Shown: positions 1-10,170 of the stretch, piece by piece
Layout of the letters: each line of letters starts with the position of its first letter
Position numbering within the stretch: position 1 is the first letter of the stretch
Assembly (NCBI RefSeq): GCF_900541275.1
Contig: NZ_UQJH01000004.1
Location: 1 to 64,000 of the forward strand
Direction: 5' to 3'
DNA length: 64,000 nt
From: an uncultured Porphyromonas sp.
Lineage (GTDB): Bacteria > Bacteroidota > Bacteroidia > Bacteroidales > Porphyromonadaceae
The notes under the pieces: model-generated
What the model was told of the DNA's origin: nothing
The model's input: only the letters and a program-made list of their open reading frames with translations
The model's database searches: none
Program-made: the position numbers and the translations under genes

Positions 1-1897
1 TTGTGCAGAAAAGTGTGCAGGAACAGTCCAAAAAGCCAAAACGAAAAGGTTTCTTAGGCATATTCGGCAAAAAAGAGGAAACACAGCCAACGGAAACCAC
101 GTCCATGCTTTATTCACTCAATAGAAACGTAATCAACGAACAGAATACGCAAAGCTGCCGATTGTCAGAACAAGCCGATAGCCTTGCAGCTCGTAATGTT
201 GAACTTAACAGGCAGCTGCAAGGATTGATATTCCAAATAGAAGAGAAAGTACAAACCGACCTGCAAAATAGGGAGACTGAAATAGCCGCTATGCGTGAAA
301 AGTCTTTTATGCAGGTAGGCGGTTTAATGGGTTTTGTCCTTTTGCTGTTAGTCATCTCCTATATTATCATACACCGTGATGCAAATAGTATCAAACAATA
401 CAAGCGCAAGACAACGGATTTGATAGGGCAATTGGAACAGTCCGTGCAACAAAATGAGGTACTCATAACCTCCCGAAAGAAAGCGGTATATACTATTACC
501 CACGAGTTGCGTACACCGCTGACGGCAATAACAGGCTATGCCGAACTGTTGCAAAAAGAGTGCAGCAATGGGAACAATGTGCATTTCCTTCAAAGCATAC
601 AACAATCCTCCGACCGTATGCGGGCTATGCTCAACACTCTGCTGGACTTCTTCCGCTTGGATAACGGCAAGGAACAGCCAAAAATGCAACCTTGCAGAAT
701 TTCAGCAATCACGCACATCCTTGAAACGGAGTTCATGCCCGTTGCCATGAACAAGGGACTGTCCTTGACCATGAAGAACGGGAATGATGCTGTTGTATTG
801 ACCGACAAAGAGCGAATAGTTCAAATCGGTAACAACCTGCTGTCAAACGCCATTAAGTTCACAGAGAAAGGTGGTGTGTCACTGACTTCCGACTATACCA
901 ACGGAGTGTTGACACTGACCGTCGAGGACACCGGTACGGGCATGACCGAAGAGGAACAGCACCATGTGTTCGACGCATTTGAACGCCTCTCAAATGCCGC
1001 CGCAAAGGACGGTTTCGGACTTGGACTTGCCATCGTTCATAATATCATGACGATGCTTCATGGAAAAATCAGACTGAACAGTGAAAAAGGGAAAGGAAGC
1101 CGTTTCACAGTAGAGATACCCATGCAGAAAGCCGAGGAACTGCCGGCGCAGACGATACACGACTATATCCACCCAAAGGAAAGAAACATATCAATGTCAT
1201 CGCCATCGACAATGACGAAGTGTTGCTCCTGATGTTGAAAGAGATGTATGCACAGGAGGGAATACACTGCGATACTTGCACCGATACTGCGGAACTAATG
1301 GAGATACTACGCCGGAAAGAATATAATCTGCTGCTGACAGACTTGAATATGCCCGGTATAAACGGCTTCGAGTTGCTGGAACTGCTCCGCTCGTCTAACG
1401 TGGGCAATTCACAAACAATTCCGGTGGTCGTGGCAACCGCTTCGGGCAGTTGCGATGCGGAGGAACTTTTGGCAAAAGGCTTTGCCGGATGCCTGTTCAA
1501 GCCGTTCTCCATATCGGAACTGATGGAGGTTTCCGACAGGTGTGCCATAAAAGCGACACCGGACGGAAAGCCGGACTTTTCAGCCTTACTGTCTTACGGT
1601 AATGAAGCCGTCATGTTGGAGAAACTGATAACGGAAACTGAAAAGGAAATGCAATCGGTACGGGATGCAGCAGAAGAAAACGACCTGCAAGAACTTGATG
1701 CCTTGACACACCACCTGCGCAGCTCGTGGGAGGTGCTACGTGCCGACCAACCGTTGAGGGAACTTTATGGATTGCTTCATGGCGATGCACTCCCGGATGG
1801 TGAAGCGTTAAGCCATGCTGTGACTGCCGTGCTGGATAAGGGAGCGGAAATAATACGGTTGGCAGAAAAGGAAAGGAGAAAATACGAAGATGGATAA
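1..1897 (+). pseudogene. rteA: RteA-like hybrid sensor histidine kinase, 5' end outside window, frameshifted
   Basis: This is the sensor of the RteA/RteB two-component pair that controls excision and transfer in CTnDOT-type Bacteroides conjugative transposons. The reading frame enters from before base 1. It shows a coiled sensor region, a membrane segment (about residues 105-123 counted from base 3), the phospho-acceptor box THELRTPLTAI (His codon at 501-503), and a C-terminal ATPase with GFGLGLAIV. A stop ends this frame at 1232. The remainder continues in another frame from about 1187 (HINVIAIDNDEVLLL) with a receiver domain (LLLTDLNMPG) and an HPt-like motif (THHLRSSW), ending at 1897. The shift falls in the A-rich stretch at 1178-1187, where one missing base explains the data. 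Either the hybrid kinase is inactivated or it is split into a kinase and a separate receiver-HPt protein starting at ATG 1220. A sequencing error cannot be excluded. Confidence 0.85.
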
Positions 1898-3212
1898 GAC
1901 AAAAATAATAGTGGTGGAGGACAATATCGTGTATTGCGAATATGTCTGCAACCTGCTGGCACGGGAGGGCTACCATACCGTGAAGGCTTACCACTTATCG
2001 ACAGCGAAGAAACATCTGCAACAGGCAACGGATAATGACATAGTGGTTGCCGACCTGCGTCTGCCTGACGGCAACGGTATAGACCTGCTGCGTTGGATGC
2101 ACAAGGAAGGAAAGATGCAGCCCTTCATCATCATGACCGACTATGCCGAAGTGCATACCGCCGTGGAAAGTATGAAACTCGGTTCGATAGACTATATTCC
2201 CAAACAGCTTGTGGAGGATAAACTTATCCCCCTGATTCGTTCCATACTGAAAGAACGTCAGGCGGGACACCGCCGTATGCCCGTGTTCGCCCGTGAGGGT
2301 TCTGCCTTTCAGAAAATCATGCACCGAATAAAGTTGGTGGCGACAACTGATATGAGCGTTATGGTATTCGGTGAGAACGGCACGGGCAAGGAGCATATTG
2401 CCCACCTTCTGCACGACAAGAGCAAACGTGCGGGCAAACCCTTCGTGGCGGTGGACTGTGGTTCACTCACCAAAGAGCTTGCGCCGTCTGCATTCTTCGG
2501 ACACGTCAAGGGAGCGTTTACAGGAGCGGACAGCACCAAGAAAGGGTATTTCCATGAAGCGGAAGGCGGCACGTTGTTTCTGGACGAGGTGGGAAACCTC
2601 GCATTGGAAACCCAACAGATGTTGCTCCGTGCCATACAAGAGAGACGTTATCGCCCGGTCGGTGACAAATCGGACAGAAGTTTCAATGTCCGAATCATCG
2701 CCGCCACCAACGAGGATCTGGAGGCGGCAGTGAGTGAAAAGCGTTTCCGGCAGGATTTACTCTACCGTCTGCACGACTTCGTGATAAGCGTGCCGTCGTT
2801 GCGTGACTGTCAGGAAGACATTATGCCGTTGGCAGAGTTTTTTCGTGAGATTGCAAACAATGAACTGGAGTGTAATGTGAGCGGGTTCAGTTCAGAAGCC
2901 CGAAAAGCATTACTGACCCACGTATGGCCGGGCAACGTGCGGGAACTCCGGCAAAAGATAATGGGTGCTGTATTGCAGGCACAGGAAGGTGTTGTTACGA
3001 AAGAGCATCTGGAACTTGCCGTAACGAAACCGACCTCACCCGTCAGTTTCGCCCTGCGCAATGACGCGGAGGATAAGGAACGGATATTGCGTGCGTTGAA
3101 ACAGGCAAACGGCAATCGGAGCCTTGCCGCCGAACTGTTGGGAATAAGCAGGTCGGCACTATACAGTAAACTTGAAGAGTATGGACTTAAATATAAATTC
3201 AAGCAACCATAG
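1890..3212 (+). CDS. rteB: RteB-like sigma-54-type response regulator
   Basis: This is an NtrC-family transcriptional activator of 440 residues and the partner of the upstream hybrid kinase. The receiver domain has its phosphorylatable Asp at about residue 55 (VADLRLPDG). The AAA+ domain has Walker A GENGTGKE (161-168), the sigma-54 contact loop GAFTGA (208-213) and Walker B LFLDE (229-233). A Fis-type helix-turn-helix closes the protein (ANGNRSLAAELLGISRSALY, about 403-422). The start overlaps the end of the kinase gene by 8 bases, so the two are co-transcribed. In CTnDOT elements this protein activates rteC and, through it, excision genes; no such targets are visible here. The whole ORF is intact even though its kinase is broken. 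Confidence 0.93.
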   Translation: MDKTKIIVVEDNIVYCEYVCNLLAREGYHTVKAYHLSTAKKHLQQATDNDIVVADLRLPDGNGIDLLRWMHKEGKMQPFIIMTDYAEVHTAVESMKLGSIDYIPKQLVEDKLIPLIRSILKERQAGHRRMPVFAREGSAFQKIMHRIKLVATTDMSVMVFGENGTGKEHIAHLLHDKSKRAGKPFVAVDCGSLTKELAPSAFFGHVKGAFTGADSTKKGYFHEAEGGTLFLDEVGNLALETQQMLLRAIQERRYRPVGDKSDRSFNVRIIAATNEDLEAAVSEKRFRQDLLYRLHDFVISVPSLRDCQEDIMPLAEFFREIANNELECNVSGFSSEARKALLTHVWPGNVRELRQKIMGAVLQAQEGVVTKEHLELAVTKPTSPVSFALRNDAEDKERILRALKQANGNRSLAAELLGISRSALYSKLEEYGLKYKFKQP

Positions 3213-3410
3213 CCCGCAATTCGCTGATTTTGGATGAATTTGACAATCGGAATTTGGTAGATCCAAGAAATAGTGTTATCTTCGCATTGAGCTATTTGAA
3301 ATGATTGGGAATCATGCAAAATAATGAAGACAGGTGGTTTCTAAACCATTACCTATACCTCCGTTATTGGCCTACAATTGGTTGATAATCAGATATAATT
3401 TGGTTAGAGC

Positions 3411-3983
3411 AACAAATGTATAGCAAGGGAAATCGAAGTGTCCTGCTCAACGGTCATCCGTGAAATCAGGCGAAACTCCAAGCCAGACGGCACGTATGTG
3501 TGGAAGTATGCACAATCCAAGTGCGAAGCCCGCAAGCACGGCTTTAAAGGCAATCACCGCAAGCCTGAGGACTTATGGTGGCGTGTTGACCGCATGATAG
3601 AGGATGAGGACTGGTCTCCCAGCCAAATTGCAGGCGTGCTCAGACGTGAGGGTATTCACATCGTGAAGCAGACCATCTACAACCACGTCCATGCAGACAC
3701 CACCGGAAAACTTGCTTCACATATGCCACATAGGCTCAAATACACAAAGAGGAGCAAGGCGTTGCGTCCTACGAAGGCTACCAATATCCCTAACCGTATA
3801 AGCATACACCAGAGACCAATGCAGGCTGACGGCACGCGCTTCGGAGACTGGGAACTGGACACTATCGTCGACTCGTACGGTCATGCCATTGTTACCTTAA
3901 CGGAACGCTCGACTAACTACATTCTCATGGAAAGACTGCCGCAGGGACGGAAGGCGTTACCAACGGCAAAGACCGTGGCATAA
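3411..3983 (+). mobile_element. IS30-family transposase remnant, truncated at both ends
   Basis: The in-frame translation from about 3411 (IAREIEVSCSTVIREIRRN) is the second half of the N-terminal helix-turn-helix of IS30 transposases. It continues through the DDE region (DGTRFGDWELDTIVD, with GDWE typical of IS30). It stops after about 180 residues at KTVA, where full transposases run to about 320 residues. A stop at 3405-3407 precedes the fragment, so the first part of the gene is missing as well. No terminal inverted repeats were recognised. The fragment sits exactly between the CTn regulators and the AT-rich copper genes, so its 3' truncation point near 3978 is probably a junction left by arrival of that segment. 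Not functional. Confidence 0.85.
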
Positions 3984-4023
3984 TTGGTTTTACCTAGTTT
4001 AAAAAAGAAATTATAATGAAAAT

Positions 4024-4518
<495 letters not shown>

Positions 4519-4842
4519 TTACAGTCGATATGTTCCTACAAACGAGAGCCAATCTTTGATATGTTTCCATCTACGTGCGTGGATATGTTCCCCATAACCA
4601 TAGGGGTTGAGACTGTAGTATTGATGTCAAGAAAACAGAATAACAAGCCATAAAACTTATAAAATCAATGGCTTATAGGATTTTAGAAGAAATCAATTCT
4701 ATAATAAATTAAAAATCGTGTTGGTAGAAAAATCGTCTACTTCTACCAACACGATTTTACAAAGAGCCAGTACTTACATCTCTTTTTTTCCTGTAAAACT
4801 ATTGTATCTTGATACTTTAAGGAGTTTCAATCATTCAGTTTG
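4519..4842. other. Convergent intergenic gap with three short direct motifs
   Basis: This gap between the metallochaperone and copB contains three near-identical copies of GATATGTTYC at 4527, 4558 and 4582, a small inverted repeat (CCCCAT...TAGGGG) at about 4590-4608 and the strong hairpin at 4712-4758. No open reading frame of note was seen. The three motifs may be remnants of an insertion sequence end or sites for a regulator; neither is supported beyond the repetition. Confidence 0.4.
4712..4758. terminator. Bidirectional hairpin terminator
   Basis: Two perfect 18-base arms (4712-4729 and 4741-4758, AAAATCGTGTTGGTAGAA and its complement) flank an 11-base loop. Because the arms start with AAAA and end with TTTT, each strand reads hairpin plus U-tract, which suits termination of both converging genes (the metallochaperone and copB). 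Confidence 0.8.
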
Positions 4843-6993
4843 TTAGCCGTTATTTTTTGGATCTAAACTTAATAAAATAGCATTAATGGCGACGATGACT
4901 GTTGACACAGACATTAGGATTGCTCCTAATGCAGGGCTTAATGTGATACCAATAGGAGCCAAAATTCCTGCAGCTAGAGGGATAGCTATAATGTTATAAC
5001 CAGCTCCCCAAAAGAGATTTTGTTTCATTTTACGAGTTGTTTTGTGTGCTAATTCAATAAATGATTCAATATCTCCTGGATCAGATTGAGTCAAGATGAC
5101 ATCAGCTGAATCCAACGCCACTTGAGTTCCTGCACCGACTGCTATTCCAACGTCTGCTAAGGCAAGAGAAGGGGCATCATTAACACCGTCACCTACCATG
5201 ATAACTTTCTTTCCTTCTTCTTTAAGTGTTTTTACTAACTCATATTTGTCTTGTGGAGATTGATTTGATCTATATTCAATCCCTAAATCTTCTGCCGCGC
5301 CTTGAGCCGCTTTTTCATTATCACCTGTTGCCATAATCGGCTCTATATTGTTCTTTTTAAGAACTTTAATTAACTCTTTGCTCGTTGGTTTTAATTCATC
5401 CCCTAAAGCTACAGCACCAATAGCATCATCGTTTTCTACTAAGACACTGAGAGTTGCTCCTTTTGGAATATCCATATCCAGATTACGTCCGTAGGCTTTT
5501 TGGCTGATTAATTGGTAACTATGGCCCTTGGCTTTGCCTTCTACGCCAGCACCGGAAATCACATCAATTGAATCAAAAGATGCTGGACTTATACCTTGCT
5601 GCTTAGCGAAACTAATAATTGATTGAGCAATCGGGTGACTAGACCCTCCTTCAATACCTGCCAGTAAGGCAATGATTTCCTCTTTATTATATTTGTCATT
5701 AAGAAGTTTTACATCTAATACTTTAAACTCACCAGTTGTTAAAGTACCCGTTTTATCTAAAATCATCACATCTGCATCTTGAGCTATTTCTAAAGATTCT
5801 CGGTCTTTTACTAGTAAGCCACGACTTGCCCCTAAGCTTGTGCTACGAGCGGTGACCAATGGAATAGCTAGACCCAATGCGTGTGGACAAGCTATAACTA
5901 AAGTTGTGATAGCAAGTTTTACTGCCGTTGGGATGTCCGCTATAAGCGTCCAAACTACAAAAGCTATTAGTGCGACAATGATCGCAATATAGAAGAGCCA
6001 CCCTGCAACCTTTTGAGCAATATTTTCTGCTCTGGAAGGCTGACTTTGAGCTTGGCTGATTAAATTCTGAACTTGAGAGATGAAGGATTGATCACCTGTC
6101 TCATTCACTTTAATATAAAGAACCCCTTCTCCATTTGTTGAGCCCCCGATTACTTCATCGCCAGGGCCTTTTTTTACTGCTTTTGATTCTCCAGTCAAAA
6201 GAGCTTCATTTAAACGTGATTCGCCACGCTCGATAGTTCCATCTGCTGGCACATTTTCTCCAGCTTGAACTCGAATTAAATCACCTACCTTTAAGTCAGC
6301 AACTGGTCGTGTTTCTATTGAATCGTCATCTAATACTACATGAGCATCTTTTGGTACTAGCTTAGCCAGTTCTTCTTGTGCATCTCCTGCTTCTCCAATA
6401 GCTTTCATCTCAATCCAGTGACCTAATAACATGATTAATAGTAATGAAGCAAATTCAAAGAAAAAGTCCATAATTTGTTCACCTGTTACGTAGCTTGCTA
6501 TTACAGTATAAATACTATATAAATATGAAACACTTAAACCTAAAGAAACGAGAGCCATCATTCCAGGTTCTTTTTGTTTAAATTCGTCAACTGCCCCTTG
6601 ATAGAATGGACGTCCACCATAAATAATTAATATAGTAGATAAAATAGCTACTACAATATCAGAATATGGAAAAGTAAACTGGAATGGTAGGTCAAACCCA
6701 GCCATAGGGGATAAGAGCATAATAATGATTCCTAGTGGTAATGACTTTAAGAAAAGTTCCTTAAAGTTACCGTGATGATGGTGGTCATGCCCTCCGTGCC
6801 CACTGTGATCATGCCCACTGTGCCCGCTGTGGTCATGCCCTCCGTGCCCACTGTGGTCATGACCAGCATGATGGTCGTGATGTTGATTCTTATGGTCTCT
6901 ATGTTCTTCCGAGCTTACGTGCTCATGTTTTGAATGATCCATGTCGCCATGATTATGGTGACTGTGGGATGAATGTTTGTTGTTATTGTTCAT
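4843..6993 (-). CDS. copB: CopB-type copper-exporting P1B ATPase with His-rich N terminus
   Basis: This is a heavy-metal P-type ATPase of 716 residues in the inner membrane, of the CopB type known from Enterococcus hirae. The first 75 residues are extremely His-rich with a tandem GHDHSGHG repeat, replacing the Cys-containing HMA domains of CopA. Key motifs are TGES (267-270), the transmembrane metal site CPH (369-371, diagnostic of the CopB subgroup), and the phosphorylation site DKTGTLT (Asp413). TGD and VGDGVNDAPSLA follow. Extrusion of copper, possibly silver, is predicted. The gene is AT-rich and carries a Firmicutes-style Shine-Dalgarno, unlike every neighbouring gene, so recent transfer from a Gram-positive donor is likely. 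No copY-like repressor or copper-binding HMA chaperone lies beside it. Confidence 0.92.
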   Translation of the reverse strand: MNNNNKHSSHSHHNHGDMDHSKHEHVSSEEHRDHKNQHHDHHAGHDHSGHGGHDHSGHSGHDHSGHGGHDHHHHGNFKELFLKSLPLGIIIMLLSPMAGFDLPFQFTFPYSDIVVAILSTILIIYGGRPFYQGAVDEFKQKEPGMMALVSLGLSVSYLYSIYTVIASYVTGEQIMDFFFEFASLLLIMLLGHWIEMKAIGEAGDAQEELAKLVPKDAHVVLDDDSIETRPVADLKVGDLIRVQAGENVPADGTIERGESRLNEALLTGESKAVKKGPGDEVIGGSTNGEGVLYIKVNETGDQSFISQVQNLISQAQSQPSRAENIAQKVAGWLFYIAIIVALIAFVVWTLIADIPTAVKLAITTLVIACPHALGLAIPLVTARSTSLGASRGLLVKDRESLEIAQDADVMILDKTGTLTTGEFKVLDVKLLNDKYNKEEIIALLAGIEGGSSHPIAQSIISFAKQQGISPASFDSIDVISGAGVEGKAKGHSYQLISQKAYGRNLDMDIPKGATLSVLVENDDAIGAVALGDELKPTSKELIKVLKKNNIEPIMATGDNEKAAQGAAEDLGIEYRSNQSPQDKYELVKTLKEEGKKVIMVGDGVNDAPSLALADVGIAVGAGTQVALDSADVILTQSDPGDIESFIELAHKTTRKMKQNLFWGAGYNIIAIPLAAGILAPIGITLSPALGAILMSVSTVIVAINAILLSLDPKNNG

Positions 6994-7000
6994 TTTAAAT

Positions 7001-7008
7001 TCCTCCTT
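7001..7008 (-). promoter_or_regulatory. Canonical Shine-Dalgarno site of copB
   Basis: On the minus strand AAGGAGGA lies 7 bases before the copB ATG at 6993. Strong sites of this kind are a Firmicutes habit and are not seen before the resident genes of this window, so the site both fixes the copB start and argues for foreign origin. Confidence 0.8.
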
Positions 7009-7258
7009 ATTCTTAATGATGATGTAAATGACATTTGCATTGTCTATGCGATTTCTGAAAAAAGTACACAGTTGATTGAATATTACTGGGACTGTATACC
7101 GGTCATTGGATTAAGACCTGAGAGTGTACACACCCGAAACGGGTTAGGTGCCAACTCATATACAAATATAAGCATTTATTACTAATGAGTACACACTTAT
7201 TTTGCCAGTCCTCCACGGTCGTAGGACTGGCTAATTCGCATTTTGATCAGCGCACATT

Positions 7259-7318
7259 CTTTTACCGATATTAGAGATCACTAATACCGATATTAGTCGC
7301 GCCTAATATCGGTATTAG
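7259..7318. repeat. 22-bp-period palindrome array A (three copies)
   Basis: Three 16-base units are separated by 6-base spacers. The units are 7259-7274 (CTTTTACCGATATTAG, two mismatches), 7281-7296 (perfect CTAATACCGATATTAG) and 7303-7318 (the inverted form CTAATATCGGTATTAG). It belongs to the same family as the arrays at 18768, 33553 and 48806. The unit is itself a near-palindrome with arms CTAATA/TATTAG around a 4-base centre, and the direct-then-inverted order lets the array fold into one long hairpin. Confidence 0.9.
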
Positions 7319-7524
7319 TAAATCCTCTGATCCAGGACCTAATTTTTCCCCACTCTGGGTGCGAGTCACACACATTAATATATAGCTGGGAAAAAGGCAT
7401 CAGCATCTGCGCAAGGTGCTTGACGACAACCCCGAGTCCCCGGCATAAAGTGTATGGATAGATCCCGATGGAGATCGTCCCGATCGGTCCGACCTCATCG
7501 GATCGTCCGACGCGGCATTTTTGG

Positions 7525-7532
7525 TACCTTTA
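7525..7532 (+). promoter_or_regulatory. Candidate -7 promoter box (TACCTTTA)
   Basis: TACCTTTA matches the Bacteroidetes -7 consensus TAnnTTTG except at the last base. It lies 39 bases before the TTG start chosen for the TPR gene, and an upstream start at TTG 7521 would overlap the box. Confidence 0.5.
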
Positions 7533-7571
7533 CCTGCCCAATCATATAGGCCAATCAATCCAGTTTTAGCT

Positions 7572-9320
7572 TTGCAGAAATCGACTTTCCTCACCCTACT
7601 CCTGTCAGCGCTGACGCTCTGCTCTCCGCTCGGGGCTCAGACCCCGAGGGACGATAGTCCGGAGCTGCTATTCAGTGACTTCTACAGTCGGGCGCTCTGC
7701 CTTGAGCCGATCGACGTGGAGAGCGACCTCTCGCCCTACATTTCCCACCTCTGGCTGGCAAACCTTGCCGACTCGGTCCAGCCCTCAGCGCTCTCCGACA
7801 TCGGCTTCCTCCTCACCCAGCTGGGTCAGCCGGAGCGCGCCCAGGCATATCTCATGCGCGCCTACCGCGCGTCACATGGGGATCACCTGATCGGTGAGCC
7901 TCTCGCTCGACTGGCGCTCGCCAATCAGGACTACGGCACCGCAGAGGAGGTGATCACGGAGCTCCTGGCCAAGGTGCCGGATGACCACTTCCTCCTCATC
8001 CTCCTGCAGCAGGCGTACCGATCGGAGGAGAAGTGGGATAAGGCGATCGAGGTGGGGAAAAAGATCGTCGAGCTGAGCAACGATGACCCGCGTCAGGTGT
8101 CGGGACTCTCGGGCCTCTACATACAGGCGGGGCGTCAGGCAGAGGCGCTGAAGCTGCTGGAGCAGTATGGCAAGAACCACCCGGGCGAGCCAACGACACA
8201 GACGGTACTCTTCTACCTCTACCTCTCTGACGGTGACTACGACCGCGCCGGGCAGGCTCTGGAGCAGCTGCGTAAGCAGGGCGCCGATAGCGACGCTCTG
8301 CGGGTGGCCGAGGTGACCTACCTCGCTCGCCGAGAGCGGTATCGCGAGGGGGCGAAGTACATACTCCGTCAGTCGCGGAGCGAGGGGATCGACCCGGAGC
8401 AGGTAGAGTCGCTGATCCAGACCTTATATAAGGAGTCCCCCAGTGCCACCGAGGCGCGACGAGAGATGGTGAGGGTGCGGCCCGACATTGCCAAGCTCTT
8501 TCCCCACACCCCGCAGCTCCTCCTCGGGCTCTCGCAGGATCATCTGCTGCTGGGCGACACGGTCGCCGCGGAGGCGATACTGAATAGGCTGGTGGATGAC
8601 CGCGCCGAGCTGGTGTCACCATACGTCTACTTCACCGACCGCTATGCCGCCGCTGAGGATACGACACACCTCAGGCACTATGCCGAGGCGGGTCACGAGG
8701 CTCTGCCGGAGGAGGGAGTCTTCCGCCTTTACTTAGCCCTCCTCGCGGTCAATGCAGGCGACACGACCGGCTATCGCAAGCAGCTGGACGATGCCCTGAC
8801 TGTGGTCTCGACTGAGGATCGATTTTATCCTCAACTGGCGCTCCTGCGGGCAGATGACCTGAGTGGCGGGGGAGACTTTGAGGCGGCAAGGCCCTACTAC
8901 GAGGCAGCCGTGAGCCAGCCACTGCCCCCAGCGTACAATAACTACGCCTACTTCCTCACGGAGAAGTCCGGCACCCCGGCCGACCTCGATAAGGCGGAGA
9001 AGCTGGCCCGGCAGGCGATCAAGCTGGAGCCGGACAATGGGACCTACCTCGACACTTATGCTTGGGTACTCTACCGCAAGGGCTCATCGATGCTCGCCCT
9101 GATCTACATCAAGAAGGCGATCGAGGCGACTGAGACACCCGACCCGACACTCTACGAGCACCTCGCCGAGATCCTCACCGCTGAGGGTCGGTACGACGAG
9201 GCGATAGAGGCGTGGCGACACTGCCTCGAGAGCGGGGGCGACACGAAGAGGGTGGCACAAAAGGTAGAGGCCATCACGGAGATGAAAAAGAGTAAAAAGA
9301 CCGAGCCGGTGACCGACTGA
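7572..9320 (+). CDS. Secreted tetratricopeptide-repeat protein
   Basis: This is a 582-residue protein made almost entirely of TPR-like helical pairs after a signal peptide. A TTG start at 7572 is preferred because it gives a clean signal sequence (MQKSTFLTLLLSALTLC, cleavage near LGAQ) and follows the promoter box. The frame extends back to TTG 7521, but that start would sit inside the promoter. TPR periodicity is visible throughout, for example IGFLLTQLGQPERAQAYLMR near the N terminus and YDEAIEAWRHCLESG near the end. Proteins of this kind are periplasmic or outer-membrane-associated scaffolds. It lies 43 bases before a DUF4292 lipoprotein and the envC gene, an order suggesting a cell-envelope role. 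The precise function is unknown. Confidence 0.8.
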   Translation: MQKSTFLTLLLSALTLCSPLGAQTPRDDSPELLFSDFYSRALCLEPIDVESDLSPYISHLWLANLADSVQPSALSDIGFLLTQLGQPERAQAYLMRAYRASHGDHLIGEPLARLALANQDYGTAEEVITELLAKVPDDHFLLILLQQAYRSEEKWDKAIEVGKKIVELSNDDPRQVSGLSGLYIQAGRQAEALKLLEQYGKNHPGEPTTQTVLFYLYLSDGDYDRAGQALEQLRKQGADSDALRVAEVTYLARRERYREGAKYILRQSRSEGIDPEQVESLIQTLYKESPSATEARREMVRVRPDIAKLFPHTPQLLLGLSQDHLLLGDTVAAEAILNRLVDDRAELVSPYVYFTDRYAAAEDTTHLRHYAEAGHEALPEEGVFRLYLALLAVNAGDTTGYRKQLDDALTVVSTEDRFYPQLALLRADDLSGGGDFEAARPYYEAAVSQPLPPAYNNYAYFLTEKSGTPADLDKAEKLARQAIKLEPDNGTYLDTYAWVLYRKGSSMLALIYIKKAIEATETPDPTLYEHLAEILTAEGRYDEAIEAWRHCLESGGDTKRVAQKVEAITEMKKSKKTEPVTD

Positions 9321-9363
9321 CTCGGAGAAGAAAAATCAGTCACTTAGATCAAGGAAAAGCACC

Positions 9364-10170
9364 ATGAGACAGACCATACATAGACCTGCATCCATCCTTC
9401 TACTCCCCTTACTGGGGGTGCTACTGCTCGTTGCCACCTCGTGCGGCTCACGGAGAAGATCCGTCGGTGGCTCGGGAGCCATGGGGACCCTCTCCAAGAG
9501 CGAAGTGATCCGAGGCTATGCCGCACTTCCCTCCTACCCCCTCGCCGATGCACGCGGTATGCTCTCCGTCTCAGCGGGCGACAAGGGCGATCTCTCGAGT
9601 GGCTACCGGATGTCGATCTACCCAGGGGAGGCGATGGTGATCTCGGCAAGGCCGATGGGACTCTTTGAGGCCGGTCGTGTGACGCTGCTCCCCGACCGGG
9701 TGGTGCTGCTGGATAAGATGGACCGCTATGGCGTGGATGAGGCACTGGACGTCACACCGGCGCTACCGGTCAGCATCCTTGACCTCTTCGGCTCCGTCAG
9801 CACAGCGCGCCTGGAGGAGATGAGTATGACCCGGGAGCCGGGAGGATACCGCTTCACCGACCGGGATAGCGGGAGCGAGCTCTTCATGGACCTGGACCTC
9901 AATCTCACCGGCATGTCGATCGACCTGCCGAGACGAGCGGGAGGGGTGACCGTCTCTTTCTCCCACTTCACCACCATATCCGGCTACCGTCCTCTCCCGC
10001 AGCGGATGAGCGCTGAGCTGCGTATGCCCTCGATGGGCGACCCAGCCACGCTGGCACTGACGATAACTGACTACGACACCAAGCCGTCGATGAGACCCGA
10101 TAAGGCACTTCCCGACGACTATACCCGACTCAGCCTCTTCCGGCTGATCTCTGTAATCCTCGGCAAATGA
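9364..10170 (+). CDS. DUF4292-family lipoprotein
   Basis: This 268-residue predicted lipoprotein has a long hydrophobic leader (residues 10-25) ending in the lipobox VATSC. The body has the beta-rich pattern of the Bacteroidetes DUF4292 family, whose members resemble LolA/LolB-like lipoprotein carriers in fold; assignment to this family is by overall pattern and gene neighbourhood (TPR protein upstream, EnvC downstream). Its stop overlaps the envC start (ATGA at 10167-10170), so the two genes are translationally coupled. Likely location is the periplasmic face of the outer membrane. Confidence 0.75.
   Translation: MRQTIHRPASILLLPLLGVLLLVATSCGSRRRSVGGSGAMGTLSKSEVIRGYAALPSYPLADARGMLSVSAGDKGDLSSGYRMSIYPGEAMVISARPMGLFEAGRVTLLPDRVVLLDKMDRYGVDEALDVTPALPVSILDLFGSVSTARLEEMSMTREPGGYRFTDRDSGSELFMDLDLNLTGMSIDLPRRAGGVTVSFSHFTTISGYRPLPQRMSAELRMPSMGDPATLALTITDYDTKPSMRPDKALPDDYTRLSLFRLISVILGK

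Larger units (their letters stand above)
6994..7571. other. Junction region between foreign AT-rich DNA and GC-rich chromosome
   Basis: The copB upstream region remains AT-rich to about 7200. A hairpin with arms CCAGTCCT/AGGACTGG lies at 7205-7230, followed by a 22-bp-period palindrome array at 7259-7318, and GC-rich chromosomal sequence begins by about 7400. No reading frame with family resemblance was seen. The exact junction cannot be placed; it probably lies between 7200 and 7330. Confidence 0.5.

Noticed and set aside
7063..7131. Possible CopY operator before copB
   Set aside because: GTACAC-like words occur, but the paired TACAnnTGTA box expected of a CopY site could not be found, and no copY gene is present.
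6973..7185. A 70-codon frame opposite the copB start region
   Set aside because: It overlaps the copB ribosome site and promoter region and has no family resemblance.
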